64,000 bases of DNA from Plumapathes pennacea (taxonomy: Eukaryota > Cnidaria > Anthozoa > Antipatharia > Myriopathidae). The stretch is from positions 3,171,115 through 3,235,114 of the forward strand of contig OZ038465.1 in assembly GCA_964036295.1 (NCBI GenBank), in the 5' to 3' direction. The notes under the pieces are model-generated. The model searched no databases, was not told the origin of the DNA, and saw only the letters and a program-made list of their open reading frames with translations. Positions 29,180 through 40,249 of the stretch are shown piece after piece. The first letter of the stretch is position 1. Each line of letters opens with the position of its first letter. Position numbers and translations under genes: made by a program.

Positions 29180-29235
29180 ATAACTAGTTGTAGCTTTCGC
29201 TAAGTGCCAACGAGAAAAAAAGAACCAGATGACAG

Positions 29236-29466
29236 ATGCTAGTGAGTGCTGTGTTAACCTCGTGCAAAATACTCCCTCCTGATTAGCTAAGAAGCTCTGT
29301 TGGCTCTAATATTTCCGGCCTCATAATTGGCCCCTAGGGAATCTACACCTACATTACACTTTTAACTGCTCAATCGAGAATTTTTCTGCCTGCTGCAATA
29401 ATTCGCGTGGCATTATGCTGGCCGCCTCGCAAGCCGACCGTCTTCGCTCGGCTTGCTCGTTGGCAA
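29236..29466. repeat. Dispersed repeat, GACGCTAGTGAGTGC family, copy 1
   Basis: Shared with 42797-43003 and 43013-43304. It starts near GCTAGTGAGTGCTGTG and ends in GACCGTCTTCGCTCGGCTTG. Copy 3 also contains the GAATTTTTCTGCCTGCTGCAA block. It is probably a short non-autonomous element. Confidence 0.75.
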
Positions 29467-29488
29467 TCACCTCCTTTAAAATACTCTT

Positions 29489-29732
29489 ATACCCTGTTCA
29501 CACCAACTAAAGCAGTTTAATTAAACCAAGTTTACGAGACTGCGTTTTCTAAGTCCTGTTTTGATTTTGTGTCAATTACACAACATTTCACACCACCTCG
29601 CACAGGTTGTTTAGTTAGACGGGTTTTAAACCAGTTTAGTTTTGCGCACTCGCATTGTGAGCGGCCGACACAACTAAACAAGTTTTATTAAACACCTTTT
29701 AAACATGTTTAAGCATTGGTGTGAACGAGGTA
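29489..29732. mobile_element. hAT-like MITE
   Basis: A terminal inverted repeat of about 16 bp, TACCCTGTTCACACCA versus TGGTGTGAACGAGGTA. The interior is rich in AAACTAAAC-type sequence and has no ORF. Confidence 0.7.
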
Positions 29733-29965
29733 TTAGTCTCAGACCCTATGCAATCATTCCCAGTTCAATAAACACAAAAGCGAATAAAAAAATCAAAGCA
29801 GCAAGGCAGCTGTAAGCTCGCGAATTTGTAAAATTACTTTTGCGGGAGTGGGTATTTAATAGAACTGGCTCAAGGCCACATTGTAAAAATTGCTCAATTT
29901 TAGGTATGTGGAAGTTCGCATCCGTTTCCGCGGGCCTCCACTTTTGCTGAACTGCGTATTCGATT

Positions 29966-30169
29966 TAAAGCCAATTCACACTGGACGCGTCGCGACACGC
30001 CGTAACTGCACGCGACAACGCGACAAAATTAGATCCCGGTCATTCCTTCAATCCGATTCACACCGGACCCGTCAACTCAAAGCGACGCGGTAAAAATAGA
30101 ACTAATTTCAACGCGACAACGCGTTCAGTTACGGCGTGTCGCGACGCGTCCAGTGTGAATTGGCCTTTA
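29966..30169. mobile_element. Foldback hAT-like MITE
   Basis: Starts TAAAGCCAATTCACACTGGA and ends in its complement TCCAGTGTGAATTGGCCTTTA. The inner arms with GCGTCGCGACACGCCGTAAC continue the palindrome for about 45 bp each side. Confidence 0.88.
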
Positions 30170-30499
30170 GTCTCAGTTTTGAAAACCCTCATTTACGAGG
30201 CGGCAGAGGGTGAAAATTATAAAACTTAGACGCTCGAAATGGGAGAATTTAAAACTCTTCACCGAGTCCAAATCTTTGAACCGGAAGGAGACCTTCCGGA
30301 GTCGCACTGAAAAAAGTCTATCCGTGACTTCATTACTCATGTCATGCACAGCTTATGTTCAACATCTACATATTCATCAGAGGCCATGATACTCCAGCCT
30401 GGGCTGCATTCAAGCTAAATACGTGCTTAAAGAAAACACGCCTTTCTTCTTTTGGCTGAGTTTCAAGTTGAATATAAGTTTAAACAAGACTGTAGTTGC

Positions 30500-30597
30500 T
30501 AGTGAGCTCGTTGGGTGGGGTCGAGACGAGAAGAAACTAAATTGGTAAGTAGGAACAAGAGCGAAACTCCCAAAAGAGAGTTTCAGTTTCTCACCAG
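30500..30597. repeat. Short interspersed repeat, copy 2
   Basis: Same 100-bp family as 15295-15395, somewhat diverged, with GTGAGCTCG then GGTCGAGACGAGAA then CAAGAGCGAAACTCCC. Confidence 0.65.
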
Positions 30598-30789
30598 AAA
30601 AATATCACACAGTATAGATAACTTGACTTTTCACACCTTGCTCAAATGAAACCTATTGGTATAAATTGTCATTACAATACTCATACACTTGCTTCTTAAA
30701 GGTTGAGCGACTCTGCATTTTGAGCTTTGGAGTGAAAAGTTAGCCAGAAAGAAAAGAGTAATGTGTGACTTATCTTTTCATGCACAGTC

Positions 30790-32190
30790 GATCCACGATA
30801 AGCTAGCCTTCGCTTCAATACTTATGTTTTTTTTTACTAAATGCGTTTCTTCTACGAGGCTTTCGAGTATTCGCGCTCTGTAACAAATATAAATTGAAAG
30901 CGAGGAATGTAACATGAGACTTGTTTACAATATTAATGCGGTTTTGTTCACAGCGTTTTCAGTCATTTGTGACTAACAAACTCAATGTTCAGGACTATTT
31001 CGGTGTATTTGCTCGCGGCTGAGGCGACCTTAAAAACGGAGTTTGTTTGTTTTTGTTTTTGACGGTGTTTACAATCTGTCGCTCACTCACTCACTCACTC
31101 GGTGTGTTAGCTTTTTGGCGCGGTTGCTAAGTCAGTACGTGTCTCACCAAGGCGGTGAGACGGCTGAATGTTTGTCAAATTCTGCTATGGGCTGCCGCCA
31201 AGTTTAACAGAGCCTCAACAAAACCTGTGATTAACACTGCCACAGCTGTAGCTGCACTCATCCGGAGCTCTAATCACAGTAAAAGCAGGCAGATGTTAGC
31301 AACTGTAAACGATATCATCTTCCGGCGTAACCTTTGCCCTGATCAATGAGATGAATAGCAGTGCTTTGATGTCGGGCCAATGTTAGCGTAAACTGTATAC
31401 CTAAGCAATGCCGCCGCCAAGCTCGCCTCGTTGCCTATAACCTTTCGAAAGTTCTGATTCGGATTCCCTAAAGTTCGATTATACGATTGGCAGGCCATAT
31501 TTGTCGATTTCCTATCACTGTCACAAATAGGAAATTGTTTACAGCCGTTTCGGTTTCAAGCAATAAAATCACTAAGCAAAAACAGCAAACAGGGTTGCAT
31601 TGTGTGTATGTATGTGTTTGAGGGGGGGTGGGGGTTGGGAATTGTGGGGGGATGAATCGAGTTTCTCTGGAGCCATTTTATCATAAGAGTATTCAGTGTG
31701 TGTGATTGAAAATCTGTTCTTTGATGCTGTTACTATAAAGAATTAATGCGTTACAACACTCCAGAAATACCGGAAATACGGGGCTAAAGTTCGCCATGGC
31801 TTTGGTGTCCGTTTTTGGCCTGGTACCTTTCCAGGGGTACTTCGTGTCGCCACAGAAAGTTCGTTGGGGCTAAATAATTAGCGGCGACAGAGTTATTTGC
31901 AATCCCTTAGCGATGTCCATTAAATATAATCGAATCCATCAAACATTTGTTTACGCTTATGACGATGAACTTGTGAACGCCAGCCAAAAATCGTTCCCTG
32001 AAATCCAGTTTACCCGCGCATGTTCCACAGAGCCAAACGATGTTGAGTCTGGATGGGATATAGCCAACTTTACACGCAATTGTATGAACGTACAATTCAA
32101 TCGCGGCGCCCACATCTCAAGTTGTTCGCGAAGTCACCTTACTTCATCGCATATCACGTGGCAATGTGAACCAATCACCGTGTGCTGATT
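30790..32190 (-). mobile_element. CACGGTGATTGG family, copy 2 (with insert)
   Basis: The left part (30790-31020) and right part (31780-32190) match 16640-17410, with about 750 bp of other sequence between, including an ACTC microsatellite near 31083 and a G-rich run at 31621-31640. The minus ORF at 31907-32113 contains SRLNIVWLCGTC and KLDFRER, as in copy 1. Confidence 0.6.
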
Positions 32191-32221
32191 CGTAACCCAG
32201 AAAGAAAATAAAATAAATAAA

Positions 32222-32330
32222 ACAAGACTGGTTTGCCAGTGAGCTCGTGGCGCGGGTTAGGTCGAGACCAGAATAAAGTAAAATTAAAAGTAGGGACAAG
32301 AGCGAGACTCGCAAGAGAGACTTTCAGTAC
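32222..32330. repeat. Short interspersed repeat, copy 3
   Basis: Same family as 15295-15395: GCCAGTGAGCTCGTGG, GGTCGAGACCAGAATA and GGGACAAGAGCGAGACTC. It follows directly on the CACGGTGATTGG element. Confidence 0.7.
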
Positions 32331-32910
32331 CCGGGAAAGGGGGGAGGGATATTGATCATAATTTTGCGTGGGTGTGCCGTGCGGTCCTGAAAACCGTTAG
32401 CCTATTTCAGACGAAAATATCTGATTTTCTATACATTATTTCAGACCTAACTTCAAAAATGTACATGGCACATACATATGTGGCATATATATCGGAGTAC
32501 CCCAGCGGGTTTCAGTGCAAATTATAACCGAGACACGGGTGAAAAACAAGTCAGACATTTGAGCGAGACACGAGCAAGACGGAGCTCAGCAATGAGCGAT
32601 AATAAATGGGCGATAACTGAACGAGAATCGAGGGAGACACTTGACTGAGCGTGACATATGGATGGATTGTTTCTGGCGAGATTATCGACCGTCATTGGAC
32701 TCATTTTTTCTACGAGATTATCGCCTGTCATTTGACTTATGTATATCGCAGGTAAACAAATGAAGTTCACATGGGACGAGTTGACATAACCAATGACACA
32801 GCAGAGTTGATTCAAAATTGCAGTTTAATTACATATTGATCTCTTAAGATACTTGTTCAAAATACAATGAAAAAGTCTCAGTCGTCAAACAATATTGGCT
32901 AACATACCAT

Positions 32911-33884
32911 ATTTATTATACAACTCCCTTAGTAACGTGAAAATACCGCATAGTAACGTGCGAATAACTCCATAGACACGTAAAAAAGATACAGCCGTAT
33001 TCAACGTTGCTAAGGAAAAAAATTTTTTTTCTTCATTTGCTGCCGTTAATTCTTTTCTTTCGCTTTTCGTATAAAAGTCGCCCTGTGCACAGCTGGTATT
33101 TACATCACTTCTAGAGATTATTAAGCAAAGAAAGAAGCACAGAATTTAAACTGACCTGGCTTACTATCCGATACGCAAAATCGAGCACGGAGACCAGCTT
33201 CTTCGTCAGAAAATCAACTGAATTTGCCGCAACATAACTAATCTTCCGTACCACAAAATGTCAGACCACACACCACAGTTCGGTTATCAGGCCATAGTGT
33301 TTCCAGCCAGATCAATATTTCTGAGAGCAGTTTAAGAATCCCTGTCAATCTCGAAACGAGTTCTTGTCGGCATTCAACACGGCAGCCGTTGGATTTGCCT
33401 CGGCGTGTAATTCCAGTCCAAGATCTATGGCATCGACTTGCAACAACAGGCAATGATTACCTCTATCGAGAAACGGCAATGCGAACTGTACCACCACTGG
33501 TCACAAGATAAAGTCCTTTTCATACTTCATAAGCGAGGAGAAGGCGAGAACTGGCTGTTTGTTGATTCATGGCACTCGACGAAAATGAAAATGTTGACAC
33601 ATCTCGTTCCTCCAATTTGTTCTGTTTATGACCACATTATGTGATGTAGTATCTCAGATCTCCCCGCAAACTTGTTTAAAGTACCTCTTTCAGCTTCAAT
33701 GTTACTCGGCTCAGAAAACAACGACTAGAAGTACTGCAAGTACAAAATCCGCGCTTGCTTACGCTGCACACGGCACTAAACTTGATTGACATATCGCGCG
33801 CGGAAAAGATGTCACTTTGGTCACACAACGTACCGTGATTTAAAAATAATTTACATCTTTTACTAAGGGAGTTGTATAATAAAT
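32911..33884. mobile_element. 974-bp element with perfect 25-bp terminal inverted repeats
   Basis: Positions 32911-32935 and 33860-33884 are exact reverse complements (core TACAACTCCCTTAG). Inside are two short unrelated ORFs (33238-33453 minus, 33438-33644 plus) with no domain I recognise. Perfect ends suggest a young non-autonomous DNA transposon. Confidence 0.75.
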
Positions 33885-33886
33885 AA

Positions 33887-34026
33887 CTTATTAGACACTT
33901 AGGCGTGTAGTACGGCTGTATATTTTTACTCGTCGTTTGTATTTTGGCTCGCCGAAGCGGCTCGCCAAAATACTGCACGACTCGTAAAAATATACAGCCG
34001 TACTACACGCCTAAGTGTCTAATAAG
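33887..34026. mobile_element. Foldback palindrome of about 140 bp
   Basis: Left arm CTTATTAGACACTTAGGCGT and its continuation match the right arm ending at 34026; the centre is GGCTCGCCGAAGCGGCTCGCC. It starts three bases beyond the right end of the 974-bp element. Confidence 0.88.
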
Positions 34027-34554
34027 ATATATGTATTACATGACACATGCAAAAGTTTTCCCTTAGTTTATAACAAGTTCATGTTATGATGGTTTATTTT
34101 TCATATAAACTGGAGATACAAGCGCTATATAATATGGAATATTTGAAACACTACGTTATTGTTACTTTATAAGAGTACAGGCTGAAATACTTGGTTTGCG
34201 ATGTTAAACATTGCAAATATGTATCAATAAAAAGATCCAAAGTGTGTATTCATTTTGATTTTTGGGAAATCTAATGTTTTAACCCATTCGCTCCTACGCG
34301 GGCCGAAACCGGCCGCGCAAAAACAATGGCATTTGTTCCTACACCGGCCAAAACCGGCCGTAAAAAAACGTGTCGGGAAAAACCTCTTCCCACCCTCCCC
34401 TGGTCAATTTTTGTCGAATCTATTGTTATAAACCCTTATTGTATGAATGAACCAATCAGAATATGTGTTTTGCGCATTTTTTGACAGCTAAACAAAGAGA
34501 TCAGAAGACGATGAAATTTCATGATCTTCGTCGCGGCGCCATCCGCGCGTATGC

Positions 34555-35075
34555 CATTTGTTTTTGTACTTTCACGGACAAAAAATGCGACTTTAATGCT
34601 GCTAAACGTAGAAGTTTATCTCCTCAACAATAACTGGCGTCTTATGAACAGATTTTGACAGATTTACAATCTAAAAGAACCTTCGGCCGATGAAGACGAA
34701 AGGAGAGATGTCATGTTGTTTGAACTTGCAATGGCGGACGTACAAGCGCGGATTCTTGTAAGCTTCTGATCTGTCCGAGGCAGTATGCTTCTTCGTTGTG
34801 TTTGCCGGAGATTGATTTGTGGAATTATTCGTCTTGATAGTGACCGCGAAACAAATCCGTAGGAAAGAATTATCGATCAATTTCTTCGTGAAACTGACAT
34901 GGTTTACCACGTGGCGATGTACTTCGCAAAATCATTTCAAGTCCGATTGCTAATTTTGTCTTAATTTGTCTGCAGACTTAATAGATTTACTTTAACGAGA
35001 TTGATCTGTGATTTTAGAATATCAATCTGAAGTTTAGAAGAATTTCACTCAAGTTTTGTTTAGATAAATCACAGA
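34555..35075. repeat. Inverted partner of 7815-8315
   Basis: Reverse-complement match to the intronic repeat of the TRP gene. The ORF at 34671-34910 (minus) is not conserved between copies. Confidence 0.65.
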
Positions 35076-35110
35076 TGAACACCAGACCACCCCTGAGTAG
35101 GGGCGTTGCT

Positions 35111-35839
35111 AAACAGCGAAACAGTTTCAAAATTTTAAATTTTAAAAAGAAAGGCAAAACAACATAAACCAGAAATCGAGAATGGCGGAGAATGAGAACG
35201 CCTCGAGCACCAACATGGATCCAACTATAAACACACGTCGCTTGTTCAAGCTGTTATGTCCCACAGATTCCAAGAGAACTTACTAGACGGAGGGCTAAAA
35301 CACCTTCGTGGCGCTATTAGCTTTTCCACATCAAATCAAACTGTGCGGCTCCGACACAGAAAGAAACAGAAAGCGATCCGTTTATAGGGCAGTCCTCATT
35401 CCAAAGTTGCGTCCATCCGCGCAGGATTGAGACGAGCAAGGTAGTACCTCGTGCGTTGCAAGCGCGATGCAAAATATAAAGGAAGAAAGAAATTTTGTTG
35501 ATCTCACGAACAGTCCACCCAAAACCGCCATTATTCCTATTGTTATTACTCCTAGTCCCAGGCGTTAGAGGTTTATGCAACCGGGCCCAGGCTTAACAGT
35601 TTGATGTGATGTGATGTGGAAAAGCTAATAGCACCACGAAGGTGTTTTAGCCCTCCGTCTGACCAAGTAAGTTCGCTTCGAATCTGTGGGACATAACAGC
35701 TTGAACAAGCGACGTGTGTTTATAGTTGGATCCATGTTGGTGCTCGAAGCGTTCTCATTCTCCGCCATTCTCGATTTCTGGTTTATGTTGTTTTGCCTTT
35801 CTTTTTAAAATTTAAAATTTTGAAACTGTTTCGCTGTTT
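35111..35839. mobile_element. Inverted-repeat element with arms of about 225 bp
   Basis: Arms 35111-35333 and 35612-35839 are near-identical reverse complements, including ATGGATCCAACTATAAACAC and AAAACACCTTCGTGG, around a 280-bp spacer. The spacer has a minus-strand open frame without a recognisable domain. It is a long-TIR, non-autonomous transposon. Confidence 0.88.
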
Positions 35840-37018
35840 CGTTTCGCTGTTTCGCTGTTTATCAATGCCCCCTGAGTAGTAGCCTGTGTCAGTAAAATCT
35901 TTCTGCTGTTGAAATTAGATCATGATATAACTGTGATATCATATGATCATTGTAGTTCTAAAATGTACTTTGATATGTAAACTATATTGTAATAGCGGAA
36001 GTTTTCTGTTGCAGCATTTTTCAATGCCTAAGAAACTACAAAGATCGTTCTTACATATGTTTTTTCTTAAAACGATGTAAACAAGATTTTTTTCCGTCAG
36101 TGTTGCATTATGGGAACTCAGTTTATTGTTTGTGAAAACTTTATTTTATGTTCTTAGTTTGTATTTTACGCTTCATATACATTTTATGTTTAGTCTGCCT
36201 CAAAAGAGTTTAATATTATGGAGTTCAGAAGCGTTTGACTATGATAGTACTGTACAGTCAAATTCATAGTACATAATAACTTGAGTTATTACTCACTAGA
36301 CTAGAAAGATCTCTCTTACGTATATTTTTTCTTGAAACCATGTAAAAAATATTTATATCATGATGAACTTCATGCGACTTTAACAACGCGGCCCCCTACC
36401 GATGTTCCCGATTTCAAATCGGGAACATCGGCAGGGAGTCGAATTTGAGACGCGCAACTAACTTTCAGAAGTTATCACTCTTAGTGTGAAGAGTTCTGCG
36501 AGGTGATTAGATGAGCGACGGGGGCCTTGTTTTTAATTAAAACTGGCCGGAAGGCGTTTCTCTGTGGCATGTTTTTCACCGGCTTTGTAAAAACTCGTGT
36601 AATACGCAATCGAACAGCATGTTCAAATTAAAACCATGTTCTTAAATGCAGGCTCACTAGAAAGACTTTTGCTCAGATCTTCTAATGCTTAACCCTATTC
36701 TCTCTTGGGCATGTGGCCGACAGTTCTGGCCGTGTAAGGACAGCCGCGCATCACACGAAGAGTACACAAGAATGAAACTTTATTGCTACTGCCTCGGACA
36801 ACTTGCCGTCGTCGACTCGTCCTTCTTTACAATAATACTAAATAACAATAACAGATATTTCGTCAGAGTAAGTATCAAAAGTAAAGAACAAAAAGTATAA
36901 GCCGAAATAGACGAAATTACTGGAACGCCAAACTGGAATTCGGTCGTGAAAAAACCGCCGTAATATAGCTAGCGCAGCTATTCGACGCAATTTAGGAAAA
37001 CTCCAATAGAATTACTGG
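35840..37018. other. Intergenic, 3' flank of the kinase gene
   Basis: AT-rich sequence. The only structure seen is a perfect hairpin at about 36396-36440 (CCGATGTTCCCGATTT and its complement). No exon is recognised. The 3' untranslated region of the kinase exon would start just below 37019. Confidence 0.5.
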
Positions 37019-37170
37019 CTAAATGTATTCGGTAAGAAAGCGAGCAAGTTCATCGACAGTTGGCCTGTCGTCTGGATTTTCTTTATTTGCCTGGGAAACT
37101 AGACATTCCTCTGCTGTTTCGAGGTGTCCAATTGATTTTAAACACAGATTGTTATAAAAACAAATTCTAT
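37019..37170 (-). CDS. Protein kinase, last exon only
   Basis: Minus strand, 152 bp, acceptor GATCTTTTTCAG, ending in a TAG stop at 37019-37021. The final residues ECLVSQANKENPDDRPTVDE then LARFLTEYI form kinase subdomain XI: a helix, the N-P-x-x-R-P-T motif with its invariant Arg, and the closing helix. The exon enters with two bases of a split codon. The upstream exons, which would give the type of kinase, are not recognised in the window. The 5' part of this exon and its intron boundary were copied into the adjacent satellite. Serine/threonine versus tyrosine specificity cannot be told. Confidence 0.75.
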
Positions 37171-37905
37171 CTGAAAAAGATCAAAAGCTTCTTATTTTAG
37201 TACCCGGTGAAGCATCAAGAAACAATATAATGTTTCGCAGAGTCACAGCCTTTCAGCCAAGTTCCTCTGCTGCTTCAAGGCGTCCAATTGATTAAACATA
37301 CAATTCAGTGTTATGAAAACGAATTCTATCTGAAAAATATCAAACGCTTTTTAGTACCCAATGAAGCATCAAGAAACAAAAATATGTTTCACAGAGTCAC
37401 AGCCTTTCGGCCAAGTTCCTCTGCTGCTTCAAGGTGTCCAATTGGTTGGACATACAACTGTTATGGAAACAAATTTATCTGAAAAACATCAAACGCTTTT
37501 TAGTACCTAATGAAGCATCAAGAAACAAAAATATGTTTCACAGAGTCACAGCCTTTCAGCCAAGTTCCTCTGTTGCTTTAAGGTGTCCAATTGATTAAAC
37601 ATACAATTGTTATGAAAACGAATTCTATCTGAAAAAAAAAATCAAACGCTTTTTAGTGCCCAATGAAGCATCAAGAAACAAAAATATGTTTCGCAGAGTC
37701 ACAGCCTTTCAGCCAAGCTCCTCTGCTGCTTCAAGGTGTTCATTTGATTGAACATACAATTGTTATGAAAAAACCTTTTTATCTGAAAAACATCAAACGC
37801 TTTTTAGTACCTAATGAAGCATCAAGAAACAAAAATATGTTTCACAGAGTCACAGCCTTTCAGCCAAGTTCCTCTGCTGCTTCAAGGTGTCCAACTGATT
37901 TACAC
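37171..37905. repeat. Satellite of about 150 bp derived from the kinase exon boundary
   Basis: About five head-to-tail units; the ATCTGAAAAA landmark recurs near 37171, 37329, 37477, 37630 and 37780. Each unit, read on the minus strand, has the TTTTTCAG acceptor, an exon-like stretch with CAATTGGACACCTTGAAGCA, and intron sequence with ATGCTTCATT. Units are closer to each other than to the kinase exon. Confidence 0.88.
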
Positions 37906-39590
37906 AGTCACTTGTCATGAAACCCTTGCTACGTTGCAATTTTCTATATCTGGTTAATAAACTACAAAGGTACAGAATTTAATGCAAGAGACTGGTTTTA
38001 CAAAATATTTAAAGAAAGGTGACAGAGTATGATATATGTAGGAAAGACACTATGCAAGATCAGGAGCACAGTTTGAATGGCATGACTGAGAGTACATCTG
38101 TGCAATGTCGGAACAACATTTTGAGGGTTGGGGTCAATTCAGGGCAGTTAATATGATGAAAATTCAGTTACAAGAAGTTGAGCAAGCGAAACAGAAGAAA
38201 ACGGCTCAAATATAAATACTGCGTAAAGTCAAAGAATCTTGCTCACCCAGGTCTGTCCAGCATTGAAAACTTTAGCACATTTTGTCAAGCTGCGAGATTG
38301 AATTCCACAGGGCGCCGGTGCCTCTTTGCTGCTGTCTCTGCGATTATGCCTCGTTTTATTCACCAGCGTAAGGCGAAATTGTGCCAATTGCAAGAAGTAA
38401 ATCCAGATCCTCCACGGCGGACAGCAGCTCCTTCGATCGATCAGTTCACAAAAATGGCGCGAACATCGCCATCTCATTCCCGCACTTCGACAAACAAACT
38501 CATTGCGCGATAGAACGGATCGGAACTTTATGAGGGAAAAATCGTCCATTTCCAGTTTTCTCTTTCTCGATGAGTGTGCCAAAGTCCCAAAAGATGTCGC
38601 CACAAGCACTGTGTCTCTGAATTTCTTTTTGTGACGAGCCGAACAGGCCGATCAGGCTTCGAAGTCTGTTTCCATAAAATCGAAAAGAAATGCACAAAGT
38701 TTTCGCTGCGAGTGACACTGCGAGATTTAACGGCATCGAGAGTTTGACCAAAAACGAACAGCATCACTACTTTCATGGAGAGATTGAACGGAGCGACAAC
38801 ACTTCGATCTCCGCGCGTGATAAATAACTGTGCCCTTCTCGAGTTTCATTCTACATGTCAACACTCCAACCGAAGCTGTGTGGGTTGATGGAAACTGTAA
38901 TTTAATTACGCGCGTTTCCATGCTAACACCGGAAATTTGACCAAACTCCCGCAGAGTGCGTTAAAGTCGCATGAAGTTCGTCATGATATATTACAGTCAA
39001 TTTCAATGAAGTGATGAAACTCGAAATATTGTTCATGTTGTTTATTTTCAATTTGAGATGTCGCGACATGCGGGTATTACTGTAAAACCGCAAATAGAAG
39101 TTTGCAGCTGAAAAAAAAAACAGCAGGTTTATTGTCCCTTTGTTATTACGGCATTCAAACGTTTGCAAATTTTGCTATAAAGCTTAATGTATAGCAATAT
39201 TTAACATATTAGTATATCAGACTTATATATGTAGGATGCGCAACTTCCTAGACGATTTTCTTACACGAAGCAATTTCACCACTGGGCAAATAAAATGGGA
39301 AGTATCCTGTAGAGATAAGCCAAAAAGCTGTCAATTACAGCTACTTGAACATGATGCATACGCTAAGAAGATTAGCAAAGAGATAAGTGGCCATTATAGA
39401 TAGCCGAAAATGATACCGGAAAAGCATTCCAACATGAGATAAGGCTATTAAGCTGTCTTATAGCTACTTAAGATTTCGGATATTCCCCAGTTAATTCCTC
39501 CAGAAAACAATGGTAGCTTGAAAATTCACTTGTTATATAAAAAGCGTCATACCAGTACTGTGACGTGCATCGAAAAGCAAATTCAAAATG
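37906..39590. other. No recognised gene; probable transposon sequence
   Basis: Overlapping open frames at 38178-38776 on both strands contain no domain I know and are not tied by splice signals. A segment at 39190-39250 (TTAGTATATCAGACTTATAT, AGGATGCGCAA) resembles 11219-11250, so parts are repetitive. Confidence 0.4.
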
Positions 39591-39610
39591 CTCTCGACAG
39601 AAACGATCAC

Positions 39611-39964
39611 TCAAGGCAAAAGCAAATCACTCATTGAAAATATTATTCCGTATGAAACATCATATCTGGCATATGTATTCGACTTACATCCGATTCCTGA
39701 TAAACAAATGAAGTTCGTGTGGTTAAATATCAGAGCTGCCAGAGACATAGCTACACACTGTCGCCCAGCATTATCTCCAAATATTGCAACATTACCTTGA
39801 CTGTACAGTGCAATGATAGTTTTATTTGGATCGACAACTGAAGGACCAGGATTTTTTTCTATATCCCTCGACAGAGAAAACGCATTGTACTTGATTCTGT
39901 GATTTTGATCTCTGAATACGTCTGATCTTGAAATGCCTGTTTTTGAACACATTTTAAAATGCAA
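39611..39964 (-). CDS. Transposon protein fragment with a 2A-like motif
   Basis: 117 aa. Residues 34-41 (39842-39865) read DIEKNPGP, the D-x-E-x-N-P-G-P consensus of 2A ribosome-skipping peptides. About 20 residues later comes YSQGNVAIFGDNAGRQCVAM, with a Gln-Cys pair like the active site of papain/OTU-type cysteine proteases. The region after it (FNHTNFICLSG) has a relative at 32740-32815. In animals, 2A motifs are known upstream of retrotransposon and some other mobile-element proteins. The ORF is short and unaccompanied, so it is a fragment. Confidence 0.55.
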   Translation of the reverse strand: MHFKMCSKTGISRSDVFRDQNHRIKYNAFSLSRDIEKNPGPSVVDPNKTIIALYSQGNVAIFGDNAGRQCVAMSLAALIFNHTNFICLSGIGCKSNTYARYDVSYGIIFSMSDLLLP

Positions 39965-40036
39965 ACGTATCTTAGCACCTCGCTTACTTTTGACAATCTT
40001 CTTTTTGAAATTGTCGCTTTCTCGCAGCGATGGTTA

Positions 40037-40234
40037 AAGCCTGGTCCTCACTAGCGCATAAGCATAAACATAAGCACAAGCATAAGCATAAGAATAAGAT
40101 AGCGACAGTGGCGACATAAGCATAAGCATAAGGATCAAACACGTCCGTTCCTTATGCTTATGCTTATGTCGCCACTGTAGCTCTTTTATTCTTATGCTTA
40201 TGCTTATGCTTATGCGCTAGTGAGGACCAGGCTT
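40037..40234. mobile_element. Foldback MITE of ATAAGC repeats, copy 1
   Basis: Ends AAGCCTGGTCCTCACTAGCG and CGCTAGTGAGGACCAGGCTT are perfect complements. The arms consist of ATAAGC hexamers with a GCGACAGTGGCGACATAAGC block, around a small loop near 40136. A second copy is at 49832-50017. Confidence 0.92.
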
Positions 40235-40249
40235 TATTGCTCGCGGGGG

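Larger units (their letters stand above)
25866..29190 (-). mobile_element. Non-LTR retrotransposon, jockey/CR1-like, degenerate
   Basis: Read on the minus strand, its 5' end is near 29190 and its 3' end is a TGAT/TTTA-rich tail at 25870-25905. The coding parts (separate entries) run endonuclease, reverse transcriptase, C-terminal domain, with frame breaks between them. The order and motifs are those of the jockey superfamily. A copy of the first 85 bp lies at 54621-54705. Confidence 0.9.

Noticed and set aside
37171..37905. Regularly spaced repeats that could suggest a CRISPR array
   Set aside because: The whole unit of about 150 bp is conserved, not short repeats with unique spacers, and the host is an animal.
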